Shown: piece after piece, positions 23,712 to 35,589 of the stretch
Layout of the letters: each line of letters begins with the position of its first letter
Numbering within the stretch: position 1 is the first letter of the stretch
Source of the DNA: Puccinia triticina
Taxonomy: Eukaryota; Basidiomycota; Pucciniomycetes; Pucciniales; Pucciniaceae
DNA length: 64,000 nt
Reading direction: 5' to 3'
Assembly: GCF_026914185.1 (NCBI RefSeq)
Contig: NC_070575.1
Location: forward strand, 3,245,001-3,309,000
Made by a program: the position numbers and the translations under genes
Notes under the pieces: generated by a model
The model's input: only the letters and a program-made list of their open reading frames with translations
The model's database searches: none
Told to the model about the DNA's origin: nothing

Positions 23712-25140
23712 TGGGGTTGCATCCATTATGGAGCAGCAACAATGTGATCAGTTGCCAAATATCACTAATTTAGTGTTTCTGCCACTATATCTCAGCGCAG
23801 CATGGGAGTTCTTCCATGATATTGGTAAAAAAATGATCACATGCCCCTGAAGATTCATTGTGTAGCTTGAATGACCACAAAACCCCCAAATGTAGCAGCC
23901 ACAATGTGATCAGTTGCCAAATATCACTAATTTGGTAGTTCCTTGATGTTTCTGCCACTATATCTCAGCACAGCGTGGGAGTTCTTCCATGATATTCTTA
24001 CCAAAATGATTACATGCCCTCATGCATTCATTGGGTACCTTGAATGACCACAAAACCCCCAAATGTAGCAGCCACGATGTGATCAGTTGCCAAATATCAC
24101 TAATTTGGTAGTTTCTTGGTGTTTCTGCCACTATATCTCAGGCCAGCATGGGATTTCTTCCATGATATTGGTACCAAAATTATCACATGCCCCTGAAGAT
24201 TCATTGTGTACCTTGAATGACCACAAAAACCCCAAATGTAGCAGCTACAAAGTGATCAGTTGCCAAATATCACTAATTTGGTAGTTTTTTGGTGTTTCTG
24301 CCACTTTATCTCAGCGCAGCGTGGGAGTCCTTCCATTATATTGGTACCAAAATAATCAAACGCCCTCAAAGATTCATTGTGTACCTGGAACGACCACAGA
24401 ACCCCCAAATGTAGCAGCCACAATGTGATCAGTTCCCAAATATCACTAATTTGGTAGTTTCTTGATGTTTCTGCCACTATATCTCAGCACAGCATCGGAG
24501 TTGTCCCATGATATTTGTACCAAAATGATCAGATGCCCTCAAGCATTCATTGGGTACCTCGGATGACCACAAAACCCCCAAATGTAGCAGCCAAAATGTG
24601 ACCAGTTGCCACATATCACTAATTTGGTAGTTTCTTGGTGTTTCTGCCACTATATCTCAGCGCAGCATGAGAGTTCTTCCATGATATTGGTACCAAAAGG
24701 ATCACATGCCCTCAAACATTCATTGAGTATCTTGGATGACCACAAAACCCCCGAATGTAGCAGCCACCATGTGATCAGTTGCCAAATATCACTAATTTGG
24801 TAGTTCCTTGGTGTTTCTGCCACTATATCTCAGCCCAGCGTGGGAGTTCTTCCATTATATTGGTACCAAAATTATCACATGCCCCTGAAGATTCATTGTG
24901 TACCTTGAATGACCACAAAACCCCCAAATGTAGCAGCCACAATGTGATCAGTTGCCAAATATCACTAATTTGGTAGTTTCTTGATGTTTCTGCCACTATA
25001 TCTCAGCACAGCGTGGCAGTTCTTCCATGATCATGGTACCAAAATGATCAAATGCCCTCAAAGATTCATTGATTACCTTGGATGACTACAAAACCCCCAA
25101 ATGTAGCAGCCACAATGTGACCAGTTGCCAAATATCACTA
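23712..25140 (+). repeat. Satellite array A, about 172-bp units, plus orientation
   Basis: About eight tandem units are marked by GACCACAAAACCCCCAAATG, TGATCAGTTGCCAAATATCA and TTTCTGCCACTATATCTCAG. The short open frames within it repeat the same peptide and are not genes. Confidence 0.9.
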
Positions 25141-26895
25141 ATTTGGCAACTGATCACAGTGTGGCTGCTACATTTGGGGGTATTGGGGTCATTCAAGGTG
25201 CACAATGAATCTTCAGGGGAATTTGATCATTTTGGTACCAATATCATGGAAGAAATCCCATGCTGGCCTGAGATATAGTGGCAGAAACATCAAGAAACTA
25301 CCAAATTAGTGATATTTGGCAACTGATCACATTGTGGCTGCTACATTTGGGGGTTTTGTGGTCATCCAAGGTACACAATGAATCTTCAGGGCCATTTGAT
25401 CATTTTGGTACTAATATCTTGGAAGAATTCCCATGCTGCGCTGAGATATAGTGGCAGGAACACCAAGAAACTACCAAATTAGTGATATTTGGCAACTGAT
25501 CACATTGTGGCTGCTACATTTGGGGGTTTTGTGGTCATCCAAGGTACTCAATGAATTTTTGAGGGCATGCGATCATTTTGATACCAATATCATGGAAGAA
25601 CTCCCATGCTGCGCTGAGATATAGTGGCAGAAACACCAAGAAACTACCAAATTAGAACATTTGCCAACTGATCACATTGTGGCTGCTACATTTGGGGGTT
25701 TTGTGGTCATTCAAGGTACACAATGAATCTTCAGGGGCATTTGATAATTTTGGTACCAATATCATGGAAGAACTCCCACGCTGTGCTGAGATATAGTGGC
25801 AGAAACATCAAGAAACTACCAAATTAGTGATATTCGTCAACTGATCACATTGTGGCTGCTACATTTGGGGGTTTTGTGGTCATCCAAGGTACTCAATGAA
25901 TGTTTGAGGGCATGTGATCATTTTGAAGAAAATATCAGATCATGGAAGAACTGCCACGCTGTGCTGAGATATAGTGGCAGAAACATCAAGAAACTACCAA
26001 ATTAGTGATATTTGGCAACTGATCACATTGTGGCTGCTGCATTTGGGGGTTTTGTGGTCATTCAAGGTACACAATGAATCTTCAGGGGCATGTGATAATT
26101 TTGGTACCAATATCAAGGAAGAACTCCCACGCTGTGCTGAGATATAGTGGCAGAAACATCAAGAAACTACCAAATTAGTGATATTCGTCAACTGATCACA
26201 TTGTGGCTGCTACATTTGGGGGTTTTGTGGTCATCCAAGTTACTCAATGAATTTTTGAGGGCATGTGATCATTTTGAAGACAATATCATGGAAGAACTCC
26301 CATGCTGCGCTGAGATATAGTGGCAGAAACACCAAAGAACCACCAAATTAGTGATATTTGGCAACTGATCACCTTGTGGCTGCTACATATGGGGGTTTTG
26401 TGGTCATTCTAGGTACAAAATGAATCTTCAGGGGAATGTGATCATTTTGGTAACAATATCATGGAAGAACTCCCACGCTGCGCTGAGATATAGTGGCAGA
26501 AACACCAAGAAACTACCAAATTAGTGATATTTGGCAACTGATCACATGGTGGCTGCTGCATTTGGGGGTTTTGTGGTCATCCAAGGTACTAAATGAATGC
26601 TTGAGGGCATGTGATCATTTTGGTACAAATATCATGGAAGAACTCCCACGCTGTGCTGAGATATAGTGGCAGAAACATCAAGGAACTACCAAATTAGTGA
26701 TATTTGGCAACTGATCACATTGTGGCTGCTACATTTGGGGGTTTTGTGGTCATCCAAGCTACACAATGAATCTTCAGGGGCATGTGATCATTTTTTTACC
26801 AATATCATGGAAGAACTCCCATGCTGCGCTGAGATATAGTGGCAGAAACACCAAATTAGTGATATTTGGCAACTGATCACATTGTTGCTGCTGCA
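25141..26895 (-). repeat. Satellite array A, inverted arm
   Basis: The same ~172-bp unit continues in reverse complement for about ten units. The turn is at about 25125-25160, where CCAAATATCACTAATTTGGC abuts its own complement. The arm ends abruptly at the edge of the retroelement cargo. Confidence 0.9.
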
Positions 26896-27945
26896 TCCTC
26901 CAAGGATCTGAACCCCGGCGAAATAACTCGAAACCACTTCCACAGCTATCAATTCAAATCTGTACGACTCTTTCTGGACAGATCCGTGAGGGCAGTCACC
27001 CCAACACCTTTTCCCCTCCCAGCGCTGCCGCTGGCCTACCACCAAGCTGAGCTCCAAACTGTCCCCACCGGGACGGAGGTGGTTGTCCTTTTTGACGACG
27101 CTGCAATTCCAAACAACAACGACATTGGCCTCCCCTGGTTCTTTGCACAGAATCTCTTAGAATTACGAGCACCTTTGCCATTGACAATCTTCAACAAGTG
27201 GTGGCAGGAACAGGCGTTCCTTCACCAAGCCAAGAAACGGAACAAATCAGACAATGCTAGCGGAGAGCGATTGTGTTATACGGGCTTCCCGTATCCGAGC
27301 GAGTACCTCCAGACGTACCAGGAGTGGTCCGTTAACCACCAGGGCTTTCTTCGGGCCGTCAGCAAGATTCCCTTGCACAGGAACTTGGCAAATTGGATGG
27401 TGATGCACAAGCGGAAGGCAGATGGAATCATAAGGAGGGAAGGCTTTATGACCGCTCTCAGGTACGACATCCATGTAAGGATGAACGCCTTATGTCATCA
27501 GGTTCCGGTACCAGGAGGGCAACTCTCAGTCGCAAACATTTCAATTTTTTGAACCAAAATCATACAAGAGGTCCATGCCAAGACAGGCAGGTTTGGTGAG
27601 ACCAAATTCACCAACAACCCCTACGCCGCTGGAGGCTGCCGTTTTAGTTGGGACCCAACGACCGGACAACAAGCCCGGAAGAAAGACAAGCAGGCGGACA
27701 GGATGCCTCTCCACTTACAACAGCCGGGTAAGTCAATCAACCCCATTAACAAACCCGGCCCTGAAACCCCACAAGGCCCTAGCAACCAGAAGGGAACTGG
27801 CGGCAAGGACGGTGGCTTCAAGGGAGGCAAATGGGGGCCAAGCTACGATTGCAAGGGAGGAGGCCCAGGCAGCGGCGGTGGAGGAAACAGGGGTGGAGGA
27901 GGAGGAGGAGCAGGAAGCGGTTACGGGAAGGGAAAAAGCTATTAG
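26896..27945 (+). pseudogene. Gag-like ORF of a DIRS-type (tyrosine recombinase) retroelement, one internal stop
   Basis: Reads continuously from the satellite junction to TAG at 27943-27945 except for one TGA at 27550-27552. Landmarks are SALRYDI-like TALRYDIHVRMNALCH, then after the stop IIQEVHAKTGRF and NNPYAAGGCRFSWDPTTG, then a Gly-rich tail rather than a zinc knuckle. From memory this pattern occurs in fungal DIRS-like gag proteins. No start codon is seen; the first codons are satellite sequence, so the 5' end is missing. The TGA is consistent with a former CGA. Confidence 0.5.
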
Positions 27946-28199
27946 TTAGCGGTTCTTCTTTTGTTTTAGATCCGTACAGTCTGTTTCTTTGCACGGCCAA
28001 CACCTAGGCCGTGGCAAATGTCTTGTCATTTCTTGTTTTCCATCTATTGTCACAAGGAAATGGATAACAGTCTAACTGACTGGCACCCAATTGGGATTAT
28101 TTGCGCGCAGAAAAGAGAGTCATAAGAGCAATAATGACAAGACACAAGGTGTGCGAGATGGAAAGGTTACACGCTTAGGTTACCAGCAAGCAGCAGATC

Positions 28200-29427
28200 A
28201 GTGCCATCAACCTAATGGAACAAGATGGCCAACAGGCGTCTCCTGCGAGATGAACATTGAAGCATGGGAAGAAGCGCTACGCCGCGCAGACCTACTCCCA
28301 AAGTTCCAAGATGTGTTAGATGGGTTCCGGGATGGTTTTGATCAAGGGATCCCAGAACACCAGTTAAAAGACGTGTCAGCCCTTGGCTAGTCCAGACAGC
28401 GCCAAGGCTGACACCGCACGCACCACAGAAGCACTGTGCGCGCATAATGCCGCTCCAAGCACAGAACGCGCAGAAGACAACGAGTGCGCGCGCGTGCGCA
28501 ACTGAGTAGAGTGCCATCGAGTGTCATACCCGGCTGGGTAACACTCACGGGTTTTCAAGCTCAAGTGAGCACAATCCACGGGTGGATTCAGTTGTCATAG
28601 TTCAAGTGAGTACAATCCACGCGAATGTTATGCGCGTGGATTTAGTTCAACAAGAACGTTGTGGAGACACGATGCCTAAGTGCGGCCATCATTGTTGGCT
28701 ATAAGAAACCTGGGGCCTCCGCCCCACAAAAGGTCCAGCAGATTATTTTTAGATTACAACGCCCGTCACCCTTGTTTGATACAAAAACAACCAGGGCTTT
28801 TATCTAGCCAGATCTCAATTCCCTTCACATCTTCAATCCCCTTCTTCTCTTGCCTTCCTCATCTCTGCCTCCGCCGTCTCCTCCGCTATCACCACCCCCT
28901 CCGCCGTTACCAGCTTCCTCTACCTTCTTCTTCTTTCCACTCGCTACCGTAACCGGTAAGCTAGATTTTCTTTTTACAAACCTTCTCAGGTTCAGGTACA
29001 ACTCAGCTCTACCAGCCCCTCCACCGGAGGCGCGGCTTTCTCCTCCCGCTACGCGGTTGAGTTTGAGTGTGTTTTCCTCTTCAGGAACTCACAATTTGTT
29101 CTTTTCCATTCAGGGCGTCGTCACTTTAGAGACGCGCCCTGACAAGACGAGACGCCTTAATTCACGCCCCCAAATCACACCTCAGCACTCCTAGCAAAGA
29201 CTAAAATCAAGGAATCCATCCGCAAGGAGTTAGAAGCTGGCAGGATGTTTGGGCCATTCACATACGATTAGGTACAGGAATGGTTCAGCTTCTTCAGGAC
29301 AAATCCTCTGGGGGCCGTAATCAACGGCGACGGATCCTTGAGACCAATTAATGATTTGTCATTCCCGCACGGGGAGACAGGAATCCCGTCCATGGACTTG
29401 TTTGTGGACGCCAAAGATTTCCAGACG
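28200..29427 (+). pseudogene. Pol-like fragment of the same retroelement, interrupted by a solo LTR
   Basis: 28230-28373 encodes MNIEAWEEALRRADLLPKFQ followed by DVLDGFRDGFDQGIP. After the inserted LTR, 29195-29427 encodes KIKESIRKELEAGRMFGPF, then a TAG, then NPLGAVINGDGSLRPINDLS. The latter resembles the fingers region of a DIRS-type reverse transcriptase. The fragment stops at the satellite junction before the catalytic YxDD box would appear. A one-base shift separates the LTR edge from the KIKES segment. Confidence 0.5.
28374..29144 (+). mobile_element. Solo LTR, 771 bp, in the pol-like fragment
   Basis: Begins TGTCAGCCCTTGG and ends GCGCCCTGACA. AGACG is duplicated exactly on both sides (28369-28373 and 29145-29149). 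A TATA-like GGCTATAAGAAACC near 28700 and a pyrimidine-rich downstream part fit an LTR promoter. Removing it with one duplication rejoins ...HQLKDAL... in frame, which supports insertion into an open pol frame. Confidence 0.8.
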
Positions 29428-30789
29428 TCAAATGTAGCAGCCACAATGTGATCAGTGGCCAAATATCACTAATTTGGTAATTTCTTGGTGTTTCTGCCAC
29501 TATATCTTAGCGCAGCGTGGGATTTCTTCCATGATATTGGTACCAAAACAATCAAATGCCCTCAAAGATTTATTTTGTACCTTGAATGACTGCAAAATCC
29601 CCAAATGTAGCAGCTACAATGTGATCAGTTGCCAGATATCACTAATTTGGTAGTTTCTTGGTGTTAAGACCCTGACAAAAATATTCTCAACCATGTTAAA
29701 CTAATTTCAAAATGCCTTATATGCAAGTAGCATACCAAGGATCATATGCTAAATCTTCTGGAAATTTCAGGTCACACCAAATTAACAACCCAGGAAGGAT
29801 GGTATTTTGAGAGAGGTGAGGGGTCAATGTTTCCCTTTTTTGACAAAAAGTAGATTTGGAGACTTCTGATAACATCAATGGTTGAAGTAAAAAAAACAAT
29901 TCAAAAATTCTGAGACCCCTGAGCCACCCTGGATTAATCCTAAAACTTTTTTTCAGGAAGAACAGAATGGTGTATGTAGAAATTCATGAATTTTATCAGG
30001 GAAAAAAAGAAAAGATTCCTGTGGCTTGAAGCTAACACAGGGGGAAGTTGAGAGATTATAGAAGAGTATCAAGGCAAAATGGAACACAGAAAAAGGTATC
30101 AAGAAGAATAAAAAAAAATTGATCAATATACGCTATACTGATCAATATACCACTACCAAGATGGATGAATTTGCAATGTTGTATATTGATCAATATAGCG
30201 TATATTGATCAATTTATATTGATCAATTTTTTTTTTTTTATATTCCTGTTGATACCTTTGTCTGTGTTCCATGTCCCTTAATACTCTTCTATAATATCTC
30301 TCCTTCCCCCTGTGTTAGCTTCAAGCCACAGGAATCTTTTTTTTTTTGCCTGATAAAATAAAATTCATGAATTTCTACATACACCATTCAATTCTTCCTG
30401 AAAATGCAAGTTTTAGGATTAATCCAGGGTAGCTGAGGGGTCTCAATTTTTTTTTCTTTTTTTTACATCAACAATTGATGTTATCAGAAGTCTCCAAATC
30501 TACTTTTTTTCAAAAAAGGAAAAACATTGACCCCTGACCTCTCTCATGATACCATCCTGCACTCATTCTTAACTTGGTTGGTTGAACTTCCTGAAGATAT
30601 TGCATATCATACTTGAAGTACTACATGCGTAGAAGGCCTTTTTGAAATTAGTTTACAATGGTTTAGCATATTTTTGTCAGGTTCTTTTTTTTATCTACTT
30701 TTGTTATCAACCACAGATTGATGAGGAATATTTCCTCAGAAAATTTCATTGGGAAATGTTTCTGCGTATGAAACCCAGAAATAATATAT

Positions 30790-33020
30790 TTGGGGTAACA
30801 TCCATTATGCAGCAGCTATAATCTGATCAGTTGCCAAATAGCACTACTTTGGTTGTTTCTTGCTGTTTCTGCAACTATATCTCATCCCAGCCTGGGAATT
30901 TTTCCTTAATATTGGAACCAAAATGTTGACAAGCACATGAAGTTTCATAATGTACCTTTGCTGACCACAAAACCCCCAAATGTAGCACCTACAGTCTGAT
31001 CAGTTTCCAAATATCACTACTTTGGCAGCTTCTTGGTTTTTCTGCCACTATATCTCATCTCAGCGGGGGAATTCTTCTGTCATATTGTAACAAAAACATT
31101 CACAAGCCTCCAAAGTTTCATTATGTACCTTTATTGACCACAAAACCCGCAAATTTAGCAGCTACAGTCTGATCAGTTTCCAAATATCACTACTTTGGTA
31201 GTTTCTGGGTGTTTCTGTCACTATATCTCATCCCAGCGTGGGAATTCTTCTGCAATATGGTTACCAAAATGTTTACAAGACCCCAAAGTTTCATTATGTA
31301 CCTTTTCTCACCACAAAACCCCCAAATGTAGCAGCTACAGTCTGATCATTTTCCAAATATCACTATTTTGGTAGTTTCTGGGTGTTTCTGCCACAATATC
31401 TCATCCCAGCGTGGGTATTCTTCTGCCATATGGTTACCAAAATGTTTACAAGCGGCCAAAGTTTCATTATGTACCTTTGCTGACCACAAAACCCCCAAAT
31501 GTAGCAGCTACAGTCTGATTGGCTTCCAAATATCACTACTTTGGTAGTTTCTGGGGGTTTCTGCCACTGTATCTCATCCCAGTGTGGGAATTCTTCTGCC
31601 ATATGGTTACCAAAATGTTGAAAAGCGTCCAAGATTTCATTATGTACCTTTGTTCACCACAAAACCCCCAAATGTAGCAGCTACAGTCTGATCAGTTTCC
31701 AAATATCACTACTTTGGTAGTTTCTGGGTGTTTCTGCCACTATATCTCATCCCAGCGTGGGTATTCTTCTGCCATATGGTCACCAAAATGTTTACAAGCC
31801 CCCAAAGCTTCATTATGTACCTTTTCTGACCACAAAGCCCCCAAATGTAGCAGCTACAGTCTAATCAGTTTCCAAATATCACTACTTTGGCAGTTTCTGG
31901 GTGTTTCTGCCACTATATCTCATCCCAGTGTGGCTATTCTTCTGCCATATGGTTACCAAAATGTTTAAAATCCCCCAAAGTTTCATTATGTACCTTTGCT
32001 GACCACAAAACCCCCAAATGTAGCAGCTACAGTCTGATCAGTTTCCAAATATCACTACTTTGGTAGTTTCTGGGTGTTTCTGCCACTATATCTCATCCCA
32101 GCGTGGGAATTCTTTTGCCATATGGTTACCAAAATGTTTACAAGCGGCCAAAGTTTCATTATGTTCCTTTGCTGACCACAAAGCCCCCACATGTAGCAGG
32201 CACAGGCTGATCAGTTTCCAAACTTTGGTAGTTTCTGGGTGTTTCTGCCACTATATCTGTTCCCAGGGTGGGAATCCTTTGGCCAGAGTGATACCAAAAT
32301 ATTTACCAGCGGCCAACTTTCCATTATTTAGCTTTGCTGACCACAAAACCCCCAAATGTAGCAGCTACAGTCTGATCAGTTTCCAAATATCACTACTTTG
32401 GCAGTTTCTGGGTGTTTCTGCCACTATATCTCTTCCCAGCGTGGGAAATCTTCTGCCATATGTTTACCAAAATGTTTAAAAGCCCTTAAAGTTCCATTAT
32501 GTTCCTTGACTGACCACAAAACTGTTGGATTTAAAGACCCGTCCTTGGGTTGAGAGGAGGATGGAGAAGAAAGTTTGAAAGAGGAGCTCTTGGGAATTTA
32601 TTATCTTGATGAATCTTGAGGTGGTCAACAAGGAATAATGCTCTGACTCAATGGATTTATTACTATGCGGTCAGAGTACTACTTAAACTAGAATATACTG
32701 CCACACTTGTGACAGCTACAATACAACTTGACAAAAGAACTACATGTCTTAACACGTGAGAAGCTACATGTCTCAAACAGTAAATAAATTTAGCTACAAG
32801 TCTTAATATAATAAAATATGATAATTTTTATGATAATAACTTTTATAACTAGTTAATAAGATACTTTCAGGCTGAGAGTGACTAGAAATTTAACAGAAAC
32901 CCCCACATGTAGCAGGTACAGTCTGATCAGTTTCCAAAAATCACTACTTTGGTAGTTTCTGGGTGTTTCTGCCACTATATCTCATCCCAGCGTGGGAATT
33001 CTTCTGCCAGATTGTCAGTA
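30790..33020 (+). repeat. Satellite array B, about 170-bp units, plus orientation
   Basis: About eleven units are homologous to array A but form a distinct subfamily: GTTTCTGGGTGTTTCTGCCA, CTCATCCCAGCGTGGGAAT and CATATGGTTACCAAAATG replace the A variants. Peptides read from it (for example VVSGCFCHYISSQRG) are repeat artefacts. Confidence 0.9.
32523..32895 (+). mobile_element. Solo LTR, 373 bp, inside satellite array B
   Basis: TGTTGGATTTAAAG...AAATTTAACA interrupts the satellite word ACCACAAAAC / CCCCCACATG. Flanks are AAAAC and GAAAC, a 4-of-5 match expected for a 5-base target duplication. The TGTTGGA start is common in Ty1/copia LTRs. No internal domain is present. Confidence 0.65.
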
Positions 33021-34495
33021 AGTGTACTTAATGAAACTTTGAGGGCTTGTAAACATTTTGGTAACCATAACTGATCAGACTGTAGCTCCTACATTTGGGG
33101 GTTTTGTGGTCAGCAAAGATACATAGTGGAACTTTGGGGGCTTGTAAACATCTTTGTAACAATATGGCAGAGGAATACCCACATTGGGATGAGATATAGT
33201 GGCAGAAACACCCAGAAACTACCAAATTAGTGATATTTGGAAACTGATCAGACTGTAGTTGCTACATTTGGGGGTTTTGTGGTGAACAAAGGTACGTGAT
33301 GAAATTTTGGACGCTTACAAACATTTTGGTAACCATATGGCAGAAGAATACCCACGCTGTAATGAGATATAGTGGCAGAAACATCCAGAAACTGCCAAAG
33401 GAGTGATATTTGGAAACTGATCAGACTGTAGCTGCTACATTTGGGGGTTTTGTGGTCAGCAAAGGTACGTGATGAAATTTTGGACGCTTTTAAACATTTT
33501 GGTAACCATATGGCAGAAGAATACCCACGATGGGATGAGATATAGTGGCAGAAACACCCAGAAACTACCAAAGTTTGGAAACTGATCAGCCTGTACCTGC
33601 TACATATGGGGGCTTTGTGGTCAGCAAAGGTACATAATGAAACTTTGGCCGCTTGTAAACATTTTGGTAACCATATGGCAAAGGAATTCCCACGCTGGGA
33701 TGAGATATAGTGGCAGAAACACCCAGAAACTACCAAAGTAGTGATATTTGGAAACTGATCAGACTGTAGCTGCTACATTTGGGGGTTTTGTGGTCAGCAA
33801 AGGTGCATAATAAAACTTTGGGGGATTTTAAACATTTTGGTAACCATATGCCAGAAGAATACCCACGCTGGGATGAGATATAGTGGCAGAAACACCCAGA
33901 AACTGCCAAAGTAGTGATATTTGGAAACTGATCAGACTGTAGTTGCTGCATTTGGGGGTTTTGTGGTAAACAAAGGTATGTGATGAAATTTTGGACGCTT
34001 TTAAACATTTTGGTAACCATATGGCAGAAGAATACCCACGCTGGGATGAGATATAGTGGCAGAAACACCCAGAAACTGCCAAAGTAGTGATATTTGGAAA
34101 CTGATCAGACTGTAGGTGCTACACTTAGGTGTTTTGTGGTCAGCAAAGGTACATTATGAAACTTTGTGTGCTTGCCAACATTTTGTTACCAATATTTTGG
34201 AAAAATTCCCAGGCTGGGATGAGATATAGTTGCAGAAACACCAAGAAACAACCAAAGTAGTGCTATTTGGAAACTGATCAGACTGTAGGTGCTACATTTG
34301 GGGGTTTTGTGGTCAGCAAAGGTACGTTATGAAACTTTGTGTGCTTGTCAACATTTTGGTACCAATATTAAGGAAAAATTCCCAGGCTGGGATGAGATAT
34401 ATTTGCAGAAACACCAAGAAACAACCAAAGTAGTTCTATTTGGCAACTGATCAGATTATAGCTGTCGCATAATGGATGTGACCCCAAATATATTA
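33021..34495 (-). repeat. Satellite array B, inverted arm
   Basis: About eight units of the B subfamily run in reverse complement. It ends in the same CCATTATG...CCCCAAATATATTATTTC edge that opens the plus arm, so the arms are mirror images with matching boundaries. Confidence 0.9.
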
Positions 34496-34888
34496 TTTCT
34501 GGGTTTTATATGCAGAAAAATTCCCCAATGAAATTTTCTGAGGAAATATTCCTCATCAATCTGTGGTTGATATCAAAAGTAGATAAAAAAAAGAACCTGA
34601 CAAAAATATGCTAAACCACGGTAAACTAATTCCAAAAAGGCCTTCTAGTATGCATGTAGTACTCGAAGTATGCTATGCAATATCTTCAAGAAGTTCAACC
34701 AACCAAGTTAAGAATGAGTGCAGGATGGTATCATGAGAGAGGTCAGGGGTCAATGTTTTTCCTTTTTTGAAAAAAAGTAGATTTGGAGAAGCTAACACAG
34801 GGGGAAGGAGACAGATTATAGAAGAGTATTAAGGAGACATGGAATACAGACAAAGGTATCAACAGGAATAAAAAAAAATAAAAAAAAA

Positions 34889-35213
34889 TTGATCAATATA
34901 AATTGATCAATATACACTATATTGATCAATATAAATTGATCAATATACACTATATTGATCAATATAAATTGATCAATATACACTATATTGATCAATATAA
35001 ATTGATCAATATACACTATATTGATCAATATAAATTGATCAATATACACTATATTGATCAATATAAATTGATCAATATACACTATATTGATCAATATACA
35101 CTATATTGATCAATATACACTATATTGATCAATATACACTATATTGATCAATATACACTATATTGATCAATATACACTATATTGATCAATATACACTATA
35201 TTGATCAATATAC
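34889..35213. repeat. ATTGATCAATATA tandem array (33-bp then 19-bp units)
   Basis: Six copies of a 33-base unit (AATATAAATTGATCAATATA plus CACTATATTGATC) switch to about six copies of a 19-base unit made only of the CTATATTGATCAATATACA part. Each unit contains the palindrome TTGATCAA. The other three element ends carry only two or three such motifs, so this is a local expansion in the right end of element B. Confidence 0.9.
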
Positions 35214-35280
35214 GACATCGCAAATTCATCCATCTTGGTAGTGTACAACATCACAAATTCATCCATGTTGGTAGTGATAG

Positions 35281-35490
35281 CGTAGCATAGCGTAGCATAG
35301 CGTAGCATAGCGTAGCATAGCGTAGCATAGCGTATCATAGCGTAGCATAGCGTAGCATAGCGTATCATAGCGTAGCATAGCGTAGCATAGCGTAGCATAG
35401 CGTAGCATAGCGTAGCATAGCGTAGCATAGCGTAGCATAGCGTAGCATAGCGTAGCATAGCGTAGCATAGCGTAGCATAGCGTAGCATAG
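35281..35490. repeat. 10-bp minisatellite, 21 copies
   Basis: Twenty-one head-to-tail copies of CGTAGCATAG. Copies at 35331 and 35361 read CGTATCATAG. A degenerate edge continues to about 35505. The array directly abuts the last transposon tip. Open frames across it are repeat artefacts. Confidence 0.95.
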
Positions 35491-35589
35491 TGGCGTAGCG
35501 TAGTGGCCCACTGTTGGTGTTTTTTCTTGGTTTAATGCTTCAATTTCCTTTATATCATCTATCACGGTTAATGGTTGTATTAAATTTGA

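Larger units (their letters stand above)
23059..30150. mobile_element. CACTA-ended satellite element A with captured retroelement cargo
   Basis: The left tip CACTACCAAGATGGATGAAT at 23059 is followed by ATTGATCAATATA motifs and a subterminal block. The right subterminal block (29660-30150) is the complement of the left one but lacks the last ~28 bases, because the next element begins at 30151. Inside are satellite units in plus orientation (23712-25140), minus orientation (25141-26895), cargo (26896-29427), then about 1.4 units in plus orientation again. CACTA ends suggest an En/Spm-type superfamily; no transposase was found. The order of arms is rearranged rather than a simple palindrome. 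Confidence 0.7.
30151..35243. mobile_element. CACTA-ended satellite element B
   Basis: Tips CACTACCAAGATGGATGAAT at 30151 and its complement ending at 35243 bound a 5.1-kb element. The left subterminal block (30237-30790) matches element A. The right one (34480-34800) lacks roughly 190 bases between the GTAGATTTGGAG and AAGCTAACACAG words. The interior is satellite in plus orientation (30790-33020) then minus orientation (33021-34495), giving an almost complete palindrome interrupted near its centre by a 373-bp solo LTR. No transposase is encoded. A second partial tip follows at 35244-35276. Confidence 0.75.

Noticed and set aside
31363..34082. Several frames with CFCHYISSQRG-type peptides that look like a Cys-rich family
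   Set aside because: They repeat once per ~170-bp satellite unit on both arms and have stops at unit boundaries.
34816..35488. Repetitive frames (INIVYIDQF and YATLCYAMLR types)
   Set aside because: Translations of the 33/19-bp and 10-bp tandem arrays with no independent evidence of coding.
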